Part shown: positions 15,249-24,697 of the stretch, in pieces
Numbering within the stretch: position 1 is the stretch's first letter
Layout: each line of letters starts with the position of its first letter
DNA from: JAAYEA01 sp012689325
GTDB lineage: Bacteria; Chloroflexota; Anaerolineae; JAAYEA01
Direction of reading: 5' to 3'
Length of the DNA stretch: 64,000 bases
NCBI GenBank assembly: GCA_036841525.1
Contig: DAITVZ010000019.1
Coordinates: 1 to 64,000 of the forward strand
Notes under the pieces: model-generated
Database searches by the model: none
Seen by the model: the letters and a program-made list of their open reading frames with translations, nothing else
What the model was told of the DNA's origin: nothing
Translations under genes and position numbers: made by a program

Positions 15249-15918
15249 GGCTGGCGCCGCTGCTCCAGCGATACACTCCCCGCGCCAGGTAGGCAAAGGG
15301 CACGTTGAGCAGCGTGATGGCGATCTTGATGGCGTATTGGCCGACGATCACGGGGAGCAGGGGAAAGACCCCCGCGAACGCCACCGTGCTGAACAGCACG
15401 CTATCCACCGCGAGCGAGACGCCGTTGCTGCCGACGATGCGCAGCCAGACCGGCCCGCCTCGCTGGCGGATGGCGTGATAGATGAACACATCCGTGCGGC
15501 TGGCGATGTAATAGGCCAGCATGCTCGCCGCCACGATCCGCGGCGCGGAGCCCAGCACCGCGGCGAACTGGGGCTGCAGCTCGGCATAGATCTCGGCCGG
15601 CGGCAGATTCACCGCCACATAGGCGGTAAAGGCCCAGAGCACGTTGGCGAAAAAGGCCAGCACGATAGCCCGCTTGGCCTCCGCCTTGCCGTAATACTCG
15701 TTGATCAGGTCGATGGTGGTGAACCCGATGGTATAGATCACGTCCGCGGCGGCCACGGTCAGCCCCACCACGGTCATCATCTTGCTGGCGGTGACGTTGG
15801 CGATGACGATAGAGACGGCATAGATCCCCATGAGCCAGCCCTTGCCCATCCGCCCGGCCAGGCCGCTGGACACCGTCACCAGCGCGAACGTCCCCACAAT
15901 CCAGATCAGCCAGATCAT
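15220..15918 (-). CDS. yhhQ: Queuosine-precursor transporter (YhhQ/VUT family)
   Basis: 232 residues with six or seven hydrophobic segments. The family (DUF165) imports queuosine precursors such as preQ0 or preQ1. Seen: VIANVTASKMMTV near residue 37, FTTIDLINEYYGKAEAKRAI near 66, and SRTDVFIYHAIRQR near 139, all conserved family regions. The ATG overlaps the uspA stop (ATGA), so the two are translationally coupled. The last residues, TLKVSEDL, are encoded by the palindromic repeat at 15215-15248, so the natural C-terminus was probably altered by that insertion. Confidence 0.88.
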   Translation of the reverse strand: MIWLIWIVGTFALVTVSSGLAGRMGKGWLMGIYAVSIVIANVTASKMMTVVGLTVAAADVIYTIGFTTIDLINEYYGKAEAKRAIVLAFFANVLWAFTAYVAVNLPPAEIYAELQPQFAAVLGSAPRIVAASMLAYYIASRTDVFIYHAIRQRGGPVWLRIVGSNGVSLAVDSVLFSTVAFAGVFPLLPVIVGQYAIKIAITLLNVPFAYLARGVYRWSSGASQTLKVSEDL

Positions 15919-16376
15919 CCGGTCCCTTGCCGCTTGGCGATGAGCACCGGGCACTCGGCGAACTCGATGACGCGCTCGGCGACGCTGCCGATCAGGTAGC
16001 GCCGCGGGCCGCGCAGGCCCACCTGCCCGATGACGATCAGGTCCACCCCATGCTGCTTGGCGGTCTTCAATATCTCCTCGTGAGGCGTCCCTTCCCGCAG
16101 AAAGACGGTGGACTCGACGCCCCAATCTGCGGCCAGCCGCGCCAAATAGTTGATCGCGCGCCGCCCCGTCTCTTCTAGCTCGCGGCGCACCGCGGCCTCG
16201 CTCTTGCCGCCAAAGCGCGTCAGCTCGGTCTTGACGACCTGGTCGATCACATAGAGAAAGCACAGGCGCGCGTGGTAGGTCCGCGCGATGCCGATCGCCA
16301 GCTTGCCCGCGGCGATGGAATAGTCGGAGCCATCGGTTGGCACCAGGATGTGCGTAAAGGATCCCGGCTCGGTCAT
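15915..16376 (-). CDS. Universal stress protein (UspA family)
   Basis: 153 residues, a single Usp domain: ILVPTDGSDYS at the start, a central DLIVIGQVGLRG, and C-terminal GSVAERVIEFAECPVLIAK. The nucleotide-binding pattern G-2x-G-9x-G(S/T) is only partly present (GQVGLRGPRRYLIGSV), so ATP binding is possible but not certain. It follows the V-ATPase operon after 44 nt with an AAAGGGAG ribosome binding site and is coupled by a 4-nt overlap to the transporter. Confidence 0.88.
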   Translation of the reverse strand: MTEPGSFTHILVPTDGSDYSIAAGKLAIGIARTYHARLCFLYVIDQVVKTELTRFGGKSEAAVRRELEETGRRAINYLARLAADWGVESTVFLREGTPHEEILKTAKQHGVDLIVIGQVGLRGPRRYLIGSVAERVIEFAECPVLIAKRQGTG

Positions 16377-16420
16377 CTAGGCTTGCTCCCTTTCACCCTT
16401 GAGAGAGGCTTGGCGAGTGA

Positions 16421-17044
16421 TCACCCCTCGGCGGTCAGAGACTTGACGCGCTTGAGGCGGAAGCGCTCTTCGCGGTCCTTCTCCTCCAGCGACTCTTCGA
16501 TGAACTTGACCGTCTCGTCGTATTGCGGGATGAACAGGTATTCCAGCGCGTTCACCCGGCGTTGCGTGCGCTGCAACTCGGCGGCCAGCCGCCACACCGA
16601 GCTGACCGACTCGGCCAGGGTGGGCAGCAGCTCCAGCACCTGGCGGAACTTACGCCGGGCCTCGTCCAGCCCCGCCGTGGTGTCGCCCAATCCGAAGGCC
16701 AGGGCGGGGGGCTCGCCCTGCAATTCCACCGTGGGCACCACCACGCCCATGATGCTGCGCAAGAGCACCCGCACCTCGGCCTGGCCCACCGTCGCCAGCG
16801 AGGCCCAATCCACCATCTCGCGGCCCATGGTCAAATTGGCCACGCGCAGCGCCGCATACGCCTCCGCCAGCAGCTCATCCACCTGGCGCTGCACCGCCTC
16901 GGCGTCGTGCGCCATGTGCATCAGGTTCATGGTCAGCACCTCGCGCTTGCGGTCCAGCAGCGTATAGCCCAGCCGGGCCATGGCCAGGTCTTTCTTCAGG
17001 CGCAAGAGGCTGCTACGTGTAGGCGAGACCTTCAGTCGAGCCAT
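16421..17044 (-). CDS. atpD: V/A-type ATP synthase subunit D
   Basis: 207 residues, normal for the central-stalk subunit D, a long antiparallel coiled coil that turns inside the A3B3 head. The N-terminus RLKVSPTRSSLLRLKKDLAM and the C-terminal VNALEYLFIPQYDETVKFIE are typical of the family. The gene overlaps the end of subunit B by 32 nt and is the last ATPase gene in the cluster. Confidence 0.95.
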   Translation of the reverse strand: MARLKVSPTRSSLLRLKKDLAMARLGYTLLDRKREVLTMNLMHMAHDAEAVQRQVDELLAEAYAALRVANLTMGREMVDWASLATVGQAEVRVLLRSIMGVVVPTVELQGEPPALAFGLGDTTAGLDEARRKFRQVLELLPTLAESVSSVWRLAAELQRTQRRVNALEYLFIPQYDETVKFIEESLEEKDREERFRLKRVKSLTAEG

Positions 17045-18437
17045 AATGCTCCGCCAACTCGTCGTCGCTGAGACGGGTCAACTCGTCCTGCGGCAGGATG
17101 GATAGCACCTTCCAGGCCGCCTCGAGCGTTTGCACGATGGAACGGTCCTCCTCCAGGCCCTGCCCGATAAACTGGCGCTCGAAGGCCTGGCCGAACTCGA
17201 GGTACTGGCGATCCACCTTGGTCAGCTCTTCCTCGCCGATGACCGCGGCCAGCGACTTGACGTCCTGGACGTGGGCATAGGCGGCGTACATCTGGCTGGC
17301 CACGTGGGGGTGGTCGCCCCGCGTTAGCCCCTCGCCGATGCCGTCTTTCATCAGGCGGGAGAGGCTGGGCAGCACCGCCACCGGCGGATAGACGCCCTCT
17401 TGGGCCAGATCGCGGCTCACCACGATCTGCCCCTCGGTGATAAAGGCCGTCAGGTCCGGCACGGGGTGGGTGATGTCGTCGTTGGGCATGGTGAGGATGG
17501 GGACCTGGGTGATGGAGCCGCCCCGCCCGCGGATGCGCCCGGTGCGCTCATAGATGGAGGCCAGGTCGCTATAGAGATAGCCGGGGTAGCCCTTGCGGCC
17601 GGGGATCTCGTTGCGCGCGCTGGAGAGCTGGCGCAGCGCCTCGCAATAGTTGGTCATGTCCGTGAGGATCACCAGGACGTGCATCCCCTTCTCAAAGGCC
17701 AGGAACTCGGCCAGCGTCAGCGCGGCCCGCGGCGTGATCAGCCGCTCGATCACCGGGTCGGCGGCGAGGTTGAGGAACATGGCGACGTTCACCAGCGCGC
17801 CCGATTCGGCGAAGGAGCGCCGGAAAAAGTCGGCCACGTCGTTCTTGATCCCCATGGCGGCAAAGACGATGGCGAAACGTTCCTCCGCTCCTGCCTCGGC
17901 CCCGCCGAGCCGCGCCTGCCGCGCCAGTTGCGCCGCCAGTTGGTCGTGGGGGAGGCCGTTGCCGGAAAAGATCGGCAGCTTTTGCCCGCGCAGCAGCGTG
18001 TTCATCCCGTCGATGGCCGAGATGCCCGTGGCGATGTATTGGCGCGGGTATTCGCGCACCGTGGGGTTGATGGGCGCGCCGTTGACGTCGGCCCAGCGCT
18101 CCGGCAGCGGCGCCGGCTGGCCGTCGATGGGCGTGCCGACGCCATTGAAAACCCGCCCCAGCATCTCGGCGGCGACGGGGATCTCGAGCGGGCGCCCCGC
18201 AAAGCGCACCCGCGTCTCGGGGATGGAGAGCCCCGCCGTGCCCTCAAAGACCTGAATCACGGCGATCTCCTCGTCCACCTCCAGCACGCGCCCGTGCAGG
18301 CGCCGCCCGTCCGGCGCGACGATCTCGACCAGTTCGTCATAGGCCACGTTGCGGACGCCTTGCACGGCGATCAGCGGCCCTTCCACGCGGGCCAGCCCGC
18401 GCACCTCTTGTCCTCCGGCCAAACGCACCCTGCTCAT
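17013..18437 (-). CDS. atpB: V/A-type ATP synthase subunit B
   Basis: 474 residues. Non-catalytic nucleotide-binding subunit of the A3B3 head. It lacks a Walker A loop, having FSGNGLPHDQLAAQ at that place, as expected for B subunits. ATGISAIDGMNTLLRGQKLP precedes it. The C-terminal region holds the EELTKVDRQYLEFGQAFERQF stretch. Start and stop overlap its neighbours (ATGA with subunit A, 32 nt with D), which indicates coupled synthesis of the subunits. Confidence 0.96.
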   Translation of the reverse strand: MSRVRLAGGQEVRGLARVEGPLIAVQGVRNVAYDELVEIVAPDGRRLHGRVLEVDEEIAVIQVFEGTAGLSIPETRVRFAGRPLEIPVAAEMLGRVFNGVGTPIDGQPAPLPERWADVNGAPINPTVREYPRQYIATGISAIDGMNTLLRGQKLPIFSGNGLPHDQLAAQLARQARLGGAEAGAEERFAIVFAAMGIKNDVADFFRRSFAESGALVNVAMFLNLAADPVIERLITPRAALTLAEFLAFEKGMHVLVILTDMTNYCEALRQLSSARNEIPGRKGYPGYLYSDLASIYERTGRIRGRGGSITQVPILTMPNDDITHPVPDLTAFITEGQIVVSRDLAQEGVYPPVAVLPSLSRLMKDGIGEGLTRGDHPHVASQMYAAYAHVQDVKSLAAVIGEEELTKVDRQYLEFGQAFERQFIGQGLEEDRSIVQTLEAAWKVLSILPQDELTRLSDDELAEHYGSTEGLAYT

Positions 18438-20203
18438 GGGCGATAGTCCTTCTCCAGCGCGCCGATCTGCCGGTTGATCTCGGCCTCCAGGGCGTCCAGC
18501 TCGGCCACCCGGTCGTTGGCGATGCGGCTCTTCATGCGCAGCAGGTCGGTGATGACCGGGAGCTGGCGGATCTGAAAGATCGGGCAGTGGTAATCGATCA
18601 CGACCTTGGCGCGGTGATAGAACTCGATGATGAGCTGCAGCATGCGGAACTGCTTTTCCGCGCTGGCATACGTATCCACCTCGTCCAGCGCGCTCTGCTG
18701 CAAATACCCCTCCCGCAGCAGCCGCGCCACCTCCAGCACCAGCCGCTCCTCATCGGGCAGCGCGTCGGCGCCCACCAGCCGCACGATCTGTTGCAGCGAG
18801 GCCTCGCGGTGCAGGATGGTCATGGCCTCGCTCTGCAGGCTCTTCCAATCCAGGCGGCGGTTATCGCGCCACCAGCCTTGCACGTCGGCCAGGTACTCGG
18901 AATAGCTCTCCAGCCAGTTGACCGAGGGGAAATGCCTGGCGTTGGCCAGGTCCTTATCCAGCGCCCAAAAGCATCGGATGAAGCGCTTGGTGTGCTGCAC
19001 CACCGGCTCGGAAAAGTCGCCGCCCGGGGGCGAAACGGCCCCCACGATGGAGAGCGACCCGGTCTCGCCGCTCAGGGTGACCACCTGCCCGGCGCGCTCG
19101 TAAAAGGCGGCCAGCCGCGCCGGGAGGTAGGCGGGAAAGCCTTCCTCGGCGGGCATCTCTTCCAGGCGGCCCGAGATCTCGCGCAGCGCCTCGGCCCAGC
19201 GCGAGGTCGAGTCGGCCATCAGCGCCACGTCGTAGCCCATGTCGCGGTAATACTCGGCCATGGTGATGCCGGTATAGACGCTGGCCTCGCGGGCGGCCAC
19301 CGGCATGTTGGAGGTGTTGGCGATGAGGATGGTGCGCTCCATCAGCGGGCGGCCGGTGCGCGGGTCCACCAGGGCGGGGAACTCTTCCAGCACCTGGGTG
19401 ATCTCGTTGCCGCGCTCGCCGCAGCCGATATAGACGATCACGTCCGCATCCGACCACTTGGCGAGCTGGTGCTGGGTGACGGTCTTGCCCGCGCCAAAGC
19501 CGCCGGGGATCGCGGCGGCGCCGCCCTTGGCCAGCGGGAAAAAGGTGTCGATGACGCGCTGGCCGGTGATGAGCGGCGTCCGCGGGGCCAGCCGCCGGGC
19601 ATAGGGCCGCGCCTGGCGCACCGGCCAGGACTGCATCATGGTCAGGTCCTGGGCGGCGCCGGGGCTGGCGACCTGCAACAGGTGCTCCTCGATGGTGCGC
19701 TCGCCCGCCGCGGCGATGGCCGTGACCACGCCGCTGACGCCGGGCGGCGCCAAGAGCCGATGCTCGATGAGCGGCGTCTCCTGGACGGAGCCCCAGACCT
19801 GGCCGGGGCGCAGCGTGTCGCCGACCTGCACCGCCGGCTTGAAGGGCCAGGTTCGTTCGCGGTCCAGGGCGTGGGCGTGGACGCCGCGGCCGATAAAGCT
19901 CCCCGACTGGGCGGCCAGCGCCGCCAGCGGCCGCTGCACGCCGTCAAAGATGCCGCCCATCAGCCCCGGCCCCAACTCGAGCGAGAGGGGCGCGCCCGTG
20001 CCATAGACCGGCGCCCCCGGCTTGAGCCCGGAAGTCTCCTCGTACACCTGGATGCTGGCGGTCTCGCCGTGCAGGCCGATGATCTCGCCCACCATCCGCT
20101 CGTTGCCGACCTCCACCATCTCGAGCATGCTGGCATCCAGCACGCCGGTGGCGCGGATCACCGGGCCGCTAATCCAGCTCACCTTGCCGATCTGCATGAC
20201 CAT
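18434..20203 (-). CDS. atpA: V/A-type ATP synthase catalytic subunit A
   Basis: 589 residues, full length. This is the catalytic subunit. The P-loop GGFGAGKT is at residues 234-241, the catalytic Glu region GCGERGNEITQVLEEFP follows near 260, and ADSTSRWAEALREISGRLEEMPAEEG lies near 325-352. The non-homologous insertion typical of A subunits (residues about 115-185, with GVSGVVTAIAAAGE) is present, which separates it from F-type beta subunits. It overlaps subunit E upstream and subunit B downstream. Confidence 0.97.
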   Translation of the reverse strand: MVMQIGKVSWISGPVIRATGVLDASMLEMVEVGNERMVGEIIGLHGETASIQVYEETSGLKPGAPVYGTGAPLSLELGPGLMGGIFDGVQRPLAALAAQSGSFIGRGVHAHALDRERTWPFKPAVQVGDTLRPGQVWGSVQETPLIEHRLLAPPGVSGVVTAIAAAGERTIEEHLLQVASPGAAQDLTMMQSWPVRQARPYARRLAPRTPLITGQRVIDTFFPLAKGGAAAIPGGFGAGKTVTQHQLAKWSDADVIVYIGCGERGNEITQVLEEFPALVDPRTGRPLMERTILIANTSNMPVAAREASVYTGITMAEYYRDMGYDVALMADSTSRWAEALREISGRLEEMPAEEGFPAYLPARLAAFYERAGQVVTLSGETGSLSIVGAVSPPGGDFSEPVVQHTKRFIRCFWALDKDLANARHFPSVNWLESYSEYLADVQGWWRDNRRLDWKSLQSEAMTILHREASLQQIVRLVGADALPDEERLVLEVARLLREGYLQQSALDEVDTYASAEKQFRMLQLIIEFYHRAKVVIDYHCPIFQIRQLPVITDLLRMKSRIANDRVAELDALEAEINRQIGALEKDYRP

Positions 20204-20913
20204 CAGGCCGCCCCCTGCAAAAGCTGGTAGACCTCGGCGCGCAACGCGGCGCGCAGCTCCGCCAGCCGATGTTCAAACGAGTTATCGTACTCTCTGTGGC
20301 CGCCCCCCGCCTCGATCACGGCGCCGCCGCTGATCTCCGCCGCCGTGCCCAGCGAGAGCTTCACGCGCCCTCGCCAGTCGGCGGCCAGCGCTGCCAAGTC
20401 GGCCTCCGTGAGCAGCCCGGCGTCGCTGGCGCTCAGCCGCACCGTCGCCTCCGGCGGCTCGCCCAGCTTGGCCACGCCGTCGCGGACCAGGGCCAGCACG
20501 ACCTGCTTATAGTCCGGCGCCTGCCGCAGCTCGCCCAGCCGCTCTCGCGCCCGCGTAAAGACCTCGTCGATCAGCTCTTCCCGGCGGGTAAGCAGCACGC
20601 GCTGGGCCTCCAGCCTGGCGTTCGCCAGGCGGCGCTGCCGCAGGTGCGCGGCTTCCATCTCGGCCTCGGCCAGGGTCTCCGCGGCGATCTGTTGCGCCTG
20701 GAGCTCAGCCTCGCGGCGCAGGTTGCGGGCTGCCTCCAGCGCCAGGGCCACGCGCTGCTCGGCCTCCGACTTGGTGTCGTCCAGCACCGCCCTGGAGAGG
20801 GCGCGGATGCCGGCGATCACCTGCGTGGTCTGTTCGTCCTGCTGGCGTTGCGCGGCGCTCCCGCGGACTGGGCCGCCGCGGGCGGGTTTCTCTGTTGTTT
20901 TCGGACCTGCCAT
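20203..20913 (-). CDS. atpE: V/A-type ATP synthase subunit E
   Basis: 236 residues. Peripheral-stalk subunit: a long N-terminal helix of coiled-coil type (about residues 30-120, rich in Ala, Glu, Gln and Arg) and a C-terminal globular domain ending GGAVIEAGGGHREYDNSFEH, the conserved end of subunit E, where the family pattern is followed by an Arg/Asn-rich helix. The first 30 residues are an extra basic, polar tail. GGGAGA precedes the ATG. Confidence 0.92.
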   Translation of the reverse strand: MAGPKTTEKPARGGPVRGSAAQRQQDEQTTQVIAGIRALSRAVLDDTKSEAEQRVALALEAARNLRREAELQAQQIAAETLAEAEMEAAHLRQRRLANARLEAQRVLLTRREELIDEVFTRARERLGELRQAPDYKQVVLALVRDGVAKLGEPPEATVRLSASDAGLLTEADLAALAADWRGRVKLSLGTAAEISGGAVIEAGGGHREYDNSFEHRLAELRAALRAEVYQLLQGAA

Positions 20914-20945
20914 GCTTGGTTCTCCCGGACGTTGCCTATAAGGCT

Positions 20946-21251
20946 CTAGACCCGCACGCCCGTGGCGCGGGCGATCACGTCGCGCAGCGCGAGGCGGCTG
21001 GCCAGCGGCCCTTCCGGGCCAGGGATCTCGACGACGATGGGGCCCTCGTTGGACCGGCGGTAGCTATCCAGCGCCTCCGGCGCCAGCGCCGCCGCCCGCT
21101 CGGTGATGAAAACCACGCCGATCTCGGGGTTGCGCGCGGCCAGCTCCAGCGCCTCCTCCACCTCGGGCGCGCTGAGGGCGACCTGGCCGGTCAGCCCGAT
21201 GAGCGAGAACCCCAACACCGCATCGGGGTCGCCGATGACGTGCAGCTTCAT
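20946..21251 (-). CDS. atpF: V/A-type ATP synthase subunit F
   Basis: 101 residues, typical of the small central-stalk subunit F, which binds subunit D and can regulate ATPase activity. Family features: VIGDPDAVLGFSLIGLTG at the start, NPEIGVVFITERAA in the middle, and GPIVVEIPGPEGP before a C-terminal helix. It lies 13 nt downstream of the c-ring gene. Confidence 0.93.
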   Translation of the reverse strand: MKLHVIGDPDAVLGFSLIGLTGQVALSAPEVEEALELAARNPEIGVVFITERAAALAPEALDSYRRSNEGPIVVEIPGPEGPLASRLALRDVIARATGVRV

Positions 21252-21264
21252 AAGGCGCTCCGCG

Positions 21265-21648
21265 TTAGCTCGTCAGGATCAGGAAGGAGACGATCAGGCC
21301 ATAGATGGCGATGCCTTCCGCCAGGCCCACAAAGATCAGGGCGCGGCCAAAGGCCTCCGGGCGCTCGGCGATGGTCCCCAGCGCCGCCGACCCGGCCATG
21401 CCCACGGCCAGCCCGGCGCCGATGGTGGCCAGGCCGGTGGCCAGCGCGGCGGCCAACGCCACCGTCCCATTCAAGCCCCCGGTTGCGGGGGCCGCCTCCT
21501 GCGCGCTGGGGGCGGCGGCCACTGGCCCCACTGAGGCCAGCAGAAACAGGCCCACCGCCAGCGCCAAGACCACGTTCAGCCCGATAAAGCCGCGGACCAG
21601 CGCCTTCCAGGCGCTGGCGCGCTTTTCCGATGGGTTCATGTTGAGCAT
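21265..21648 (-). CDS. atpK: V/A-type ATP synthase subunit K (c-ring proteolipid) with N-terminal extension
   Basis: 127 residues. The C-terminal 70 residues form one helical hairpin: LAAALATGLATIGAGLAVGMAGSA, then FGRALIFVGLAEGIAIYGLIVSF with the ion-binding Glu in GLAEGIA. The first 58 residues add another hydrophobic segment (FIGLNVVLALAVGLFLLASV) and a small Ala/Pro linker ending AAPSAQEAAPATGG, which may be a cleaved leader or a third transmembrane helix. No second Glu/Gln of a sodium site is obvious, so proton coupling is more likely, but this is inference. Confidence 0.92.
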   Translation of the reverse strand: MLNMNPSEKRASAWKALVRGFIGLNVVLALAVGLFLLASVGPVAAAPSAQEAAPATGGLNGTVALAAALATGLATIGAGLAVGMAGSAALGTIAERPEAFGRALIFVGLAEGIAIYGLIVSFLILTS

Positions 21649-21663
21649 AGAGCCGCGACCTCC

Positions 21664-23619
21664 TTACGATGTCTGCTTGTCGGATAGCTCGAGCGGACGG
21701 TACGGCAGCCCGCCGCCCGTAAAGAACTTGCTAAAGAACTCGTAATATTCCAGCCGGAGCGTCTGGATGCCGACGATCAGCCCTTCGAAGCCGATGACAA
21801 AGATGTTGCCCACCAGCACCACCAGCCAATAGAGCAGCGAGCTGGGGCCGCCCATCATCCCCGCCAGGATGAAAAACACGGACATGAGGCCGCCATGCGC
21901 CACGGCAAAGGCGCCCAGCCGCACGTAGGAGAGGCTGTTGCTCAGGTAGCCGATGAACGCCTCGAACAGCTCGAAAAAGGCGGTGATCAGGTACAGCCCA
22001 ACGCCCTCATGGATGAGCGGGCGCCGCTTGTTGATGAGGTTGCCCAACGGCTCCCCCAGCGTGAGCAGGACCAGCGGCGGAATCAGCGCCAGCGGGATCA
22101 GGCCGCTGGGCAGGGCGACGCCCGTCGCCACCGCGAACACGACGCCGAGCAGCCCGAGGTAGAACCAGAGCCCCGCCAGCCCGTAACGGTCGAACAACAC
22201 CCGCCGCCAGTCGCGCGCGCGCAGCCCGTTGGCGATGTTGGCGGCGAATCCCACCAACGAGATCCCCACGCCCAGCACCACCGTGGCCAGCAGGATCGAC
22301 ATGATGTCGTCCAGCGGCCGCAGCCAGAGGGCCGGGAGCACGTCCTCGATGCCAAAGATGCTGCCGTAGAGGAAACCAAAGACCATGGCCGAGGCGCCGG
22401 CAGCCACCAGGATCGGGGCCAGCCCGCGCGCGCCCTTGAGCGCCGCGACCTTGCCGCTGAGCGCCAGCCACCCCGCCGCCGCGAGCACCAGCCCGTGGCC
22501 CACGTCGCCGAACATCAGGCCGAACATGACCACGAACGAGATCGCCACCAGGGGCGTGGGGTCGATCTCGTTATAGGCCGGGAAGGCATAGTTGGTCACG
22601 AGCCCCTGAAAGGCCTTGAACAGCCCGCGGTTGCCCAAGGTGGTGGGGACCGAGGCCGCGTCGCCGGCCTGCTCGGCGGTGGCGATGTCCACCTCCACCC
22701 GCCCGCTGGTCAGGTCCCGCACCGCCTGCACGAGCTCGGGCAGCCGCCGCGTGGGCACCCAGCCGGCCACGAGATAGACGTCGCGAACCTGGCCAAAGTG
22801 GTGCGCGGCGCGCATCAACGACAGGTCCGACCGCGCGTGCCAGAGCAACTCGGCCAGCGGCTGGCCCCAGGCGTCGCGCAGCCTGGCGGTCTCCAGATCG
22901 AGGGCATTCTTTTGCGCCCGCAGTTGCTCGGCCTCTTCGCCCAGCGCGCGCCCGATGGCGGCAGGGGTGCCGCGATACTCGGTCGGCATCGAGATGGGGG
23001 CCATATAGGCGCTATTGGCGGCCCGGTCCAGGATCTCCCGGTCCCTGGCCGAGCCAAAGAGCGCCACCAGCGTGCCCGATCCCTCCTCACCCAGGTTCAT
23101 GATCACGTGCGGGACGTGCAAGAGGCTGGAATTGAAGCGATCCAGGTTGGCGGCAGGGATGATGCCCACCTGCGCATGCAGGAAAGAGAGGTCGCGCAAG
23201 CTCGCCAGGTCCACGTCGAGCGCCGCCAGCGGCCGCAGGCGCTGCTGGAGGATCTGCAGCTCGGCCAGCCGCTGCTCCAGCCCCTTGAGCTGGCGCACCA
23301 ACGGCATGACCTCGCGCTCGATGGCCAGGATTCGGTCGCGCAGCTCGGCGGATCCCAGGGTCGCGGTCAGGTCGCTGCCTTCGGCCAGCGCCTCGGACGT
23401 CTGCAGCGTCCCCGTCATGAGCAGGATGCGCTGCTCAAAGCCCTGGTACTCCTGGATGCGGTCCAGCCAGGGCTCGGCGGAGCCATCCTCCGACCGGCTG
23501 AGGTAGCTGGTGTCGATCTGGTGCAGGACGCCCTTTTGCGCGATGGCTTTGGTGACCGCCTCGATGTCCTGGCGCGGCACCAACAGGCTCAGCTCGCTCA
23601 TCTCTTCAGCGTGAAACAT
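21664..23619 (-). CDS. atpI: V/A-type ATP synthase subunit I (a-subunit)
   Basis: 651 residues. The N-terminal 325 residues are soluble and partly coiled coil (peripheral stalk anchor). The C-terminal half has about eight membrane helices starting near residue 345 with FVVMFGLMFGDVGHG, a conserved motif of the family. A late helix, LSNSLSYVRLGAFAVAH, contains the essential Arg that faces the c-ring. GGAGAG precedes the ATG. Confidence 0.95.
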   Translation of the reverse strand: MFHAEEMSELSLLVPRQDIEAVTKAIAQKGVLHQIDTSYLSRSEDGSAEPWLDRIQEYQGFEQRILLMTGTLQTSEALAEGSDLTATLGSAELRDRILAIEREVMPLVRQLKGLEQRLAELQILQQRLRPLAALDVDLASLRDLSFLHAQVGIIPAANLDRFNSSLLHVPHVIMNLGEEGSGTLVALFGSARDREILDRAANSAYMAPISMPTEYRGTPAAIGRALGEEAEQLRAQKNALDLETARLRDAWGQPLAELLWHARSDLSLMRAAHHFGQVRDVYLVAGWVPTRRLPELVQAVRDLTSGRVEVDIATAEQAGDAASVPTTLGNRGLFKAFQGLVTNYAFPAYNEIDPTPLVAISFVVMFGLMFGDVGHGLVLAAAGWLALSGKVAALKGARGLAPILVAAGASAMVFGFLYGSIFGIEDVLPALWLRPLDDIMSILLATVVLGVGISLVGFAANIANGLRARDWRRVLFDRYGLAGLWFYLGLLGVVFAVATGVALPSGLIPLALIPPLVLLTLGEPLGNLINKRRPLIHEGVGLYLITAFFELFEAFIGYLSNSLSYVRLGAFAVAHGGLMSVFFILAGMMGGPSSLLYWLVVLVGNIFVIGFEGLIVGIQTLRLEYYEFFSKFFTGGGLPYRPLELSDKQTS

Positions 23620-23634
23620 CTGGACTCTCCACGG

Positions 23635-24687
23635 TCATGCGAATTGGTGGACCATATAGTCCTGATAGGCTGGCCGGCGCAAGCCCGACATCTTGGCCTC
23701 CGCCAGCACCATCAGGTCGCGCGTCTCGGCTCGCTTCTGCATCAGGTAGGCGAGGATCACGCCCAGGTGGAAGGGATAGCCCGTCAGCGCCGCCCGGCAG
23801 AGCTTGTCCAGGTAGCGGTGCAAGGCGACTTCCAGCCGCGGGAGCCAGCCGGGCTGGCCGACCTCCGCCGGGGGCGCCGCCTCGCCCCAGACCTGGCGCA
23901 AGAGAGGCGTCACCTCTTGCCCCGCCGCGATGCCCCGAATGACGCTGTCGTTGCTGCGATAGCCGTAGGGCAGGGTATAGTTGATGATCTCGGCCAGTGA
24001 TTTGTCATAATAATAGCGATAGCGCAGCGCCCACATGATGTTGGTGATGTCGTACCAGGTGCCGATGAGCTGCTGCGCCCACTTGCGGCTGTCACCTTTG
24101 GTCTCCTGGATGGCGCGCCAGAGCCGCCGGTAATAGTCCAGGTCCAGCGCCACTTCCAACGGAAAGAGGCTGCGCTCCTCCTCGAAACGGGCCAGGGCGT
24201 GGCGCAGCGCGTCGCCGTAGGGCGTCCCTTGCAGCCGCAACACCAGCTCTGGCACGTCCCGCGCCACGAGCAGCGCGTCCATGTCCAGGGAGGAGGCCCG
24301 GCCCAGCGGGAAGAGAAAGCCCTTCATGCGCTCCGCCGACTCGCCCACCTGCAGGCCGCGCAGCACCGTCTTGAGGTTATCCACCTCGTAGAGCTGCTTC
24401 AGCAAGAGCACCAAGGGCTGATCGGCCTTGGGGGTGAGGTCAATGATGTGGGCGAAGCGCAGCGCCACGTTGGCGTTCAGCCGCGCCTCCAGCAGCTCAC
24501 AAGGGGGGCAGACGGCCTCGAACTCGGCGAGCTGCGGCCCGTAGCTCGTTTGCTTGAGCGCGAGCAAAAACCCCAGCGCGTCGCGCGAGCCGTCCAGCTC
24601 GCGCCACTCCTCGGCGGTCAGCATGCGGCCCAACATGCCGCGCACGTGGACGTTGGGCGTGATGTAGGCGGGGAGGCCCCATGGCAT
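23635..24687 (-). CDS. atpC: V/A-type ATP synthase subunit C
   Basis: 350 residues. Subunit C (yeast subunit d homologue) is the socket between the central stalk and the c-ring. Seen: YITPNVHVRGMLGRML at the start, the mostly helical body with LYEVDNLKTVLRGL near residue 100, and the C-terminal GVILAYLMQKRAETRDLMVLAEAKMSGL, a well-conserved signature. The open frame extends upstream, but the ATG at 24687 has AGGAG at good spacing, and the upstream gene ends only 10 nt away. Confidence 0.93.
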   Translation of the reverse strand: MPWGLPAYITPNVHVRGMLGRMLTAEEWRELDGSRDALGFLLALKQTSYGPQLAEFEAVCPPCELLEARLNANVALRFAHIIDLTPKADQPLVLLLKQLYEVDNLKTVLRGLQVGESAERMKGFLFPLGRASSLDMDALLVARDVPELVLRLQGTPYGDALRHALARFEEERSLFPLEVALDLDYYRRLWRAIQETKGDSRKWAQQLIGTWYDITNIMWALRYRYYYDKSLAEIINYTLPYGYRSNDSVIRGIAAGQEVTPLLRQVWGEAAPPAEVGQPGWLPRLEVALHRYLDKLCRAALTGYPFHLGVILAYLMQKRAETRDLMVLAEAKMSGLRRPAYQDYMVHQFA

Positions 24688-24697
24688 CTTGGCTCTC

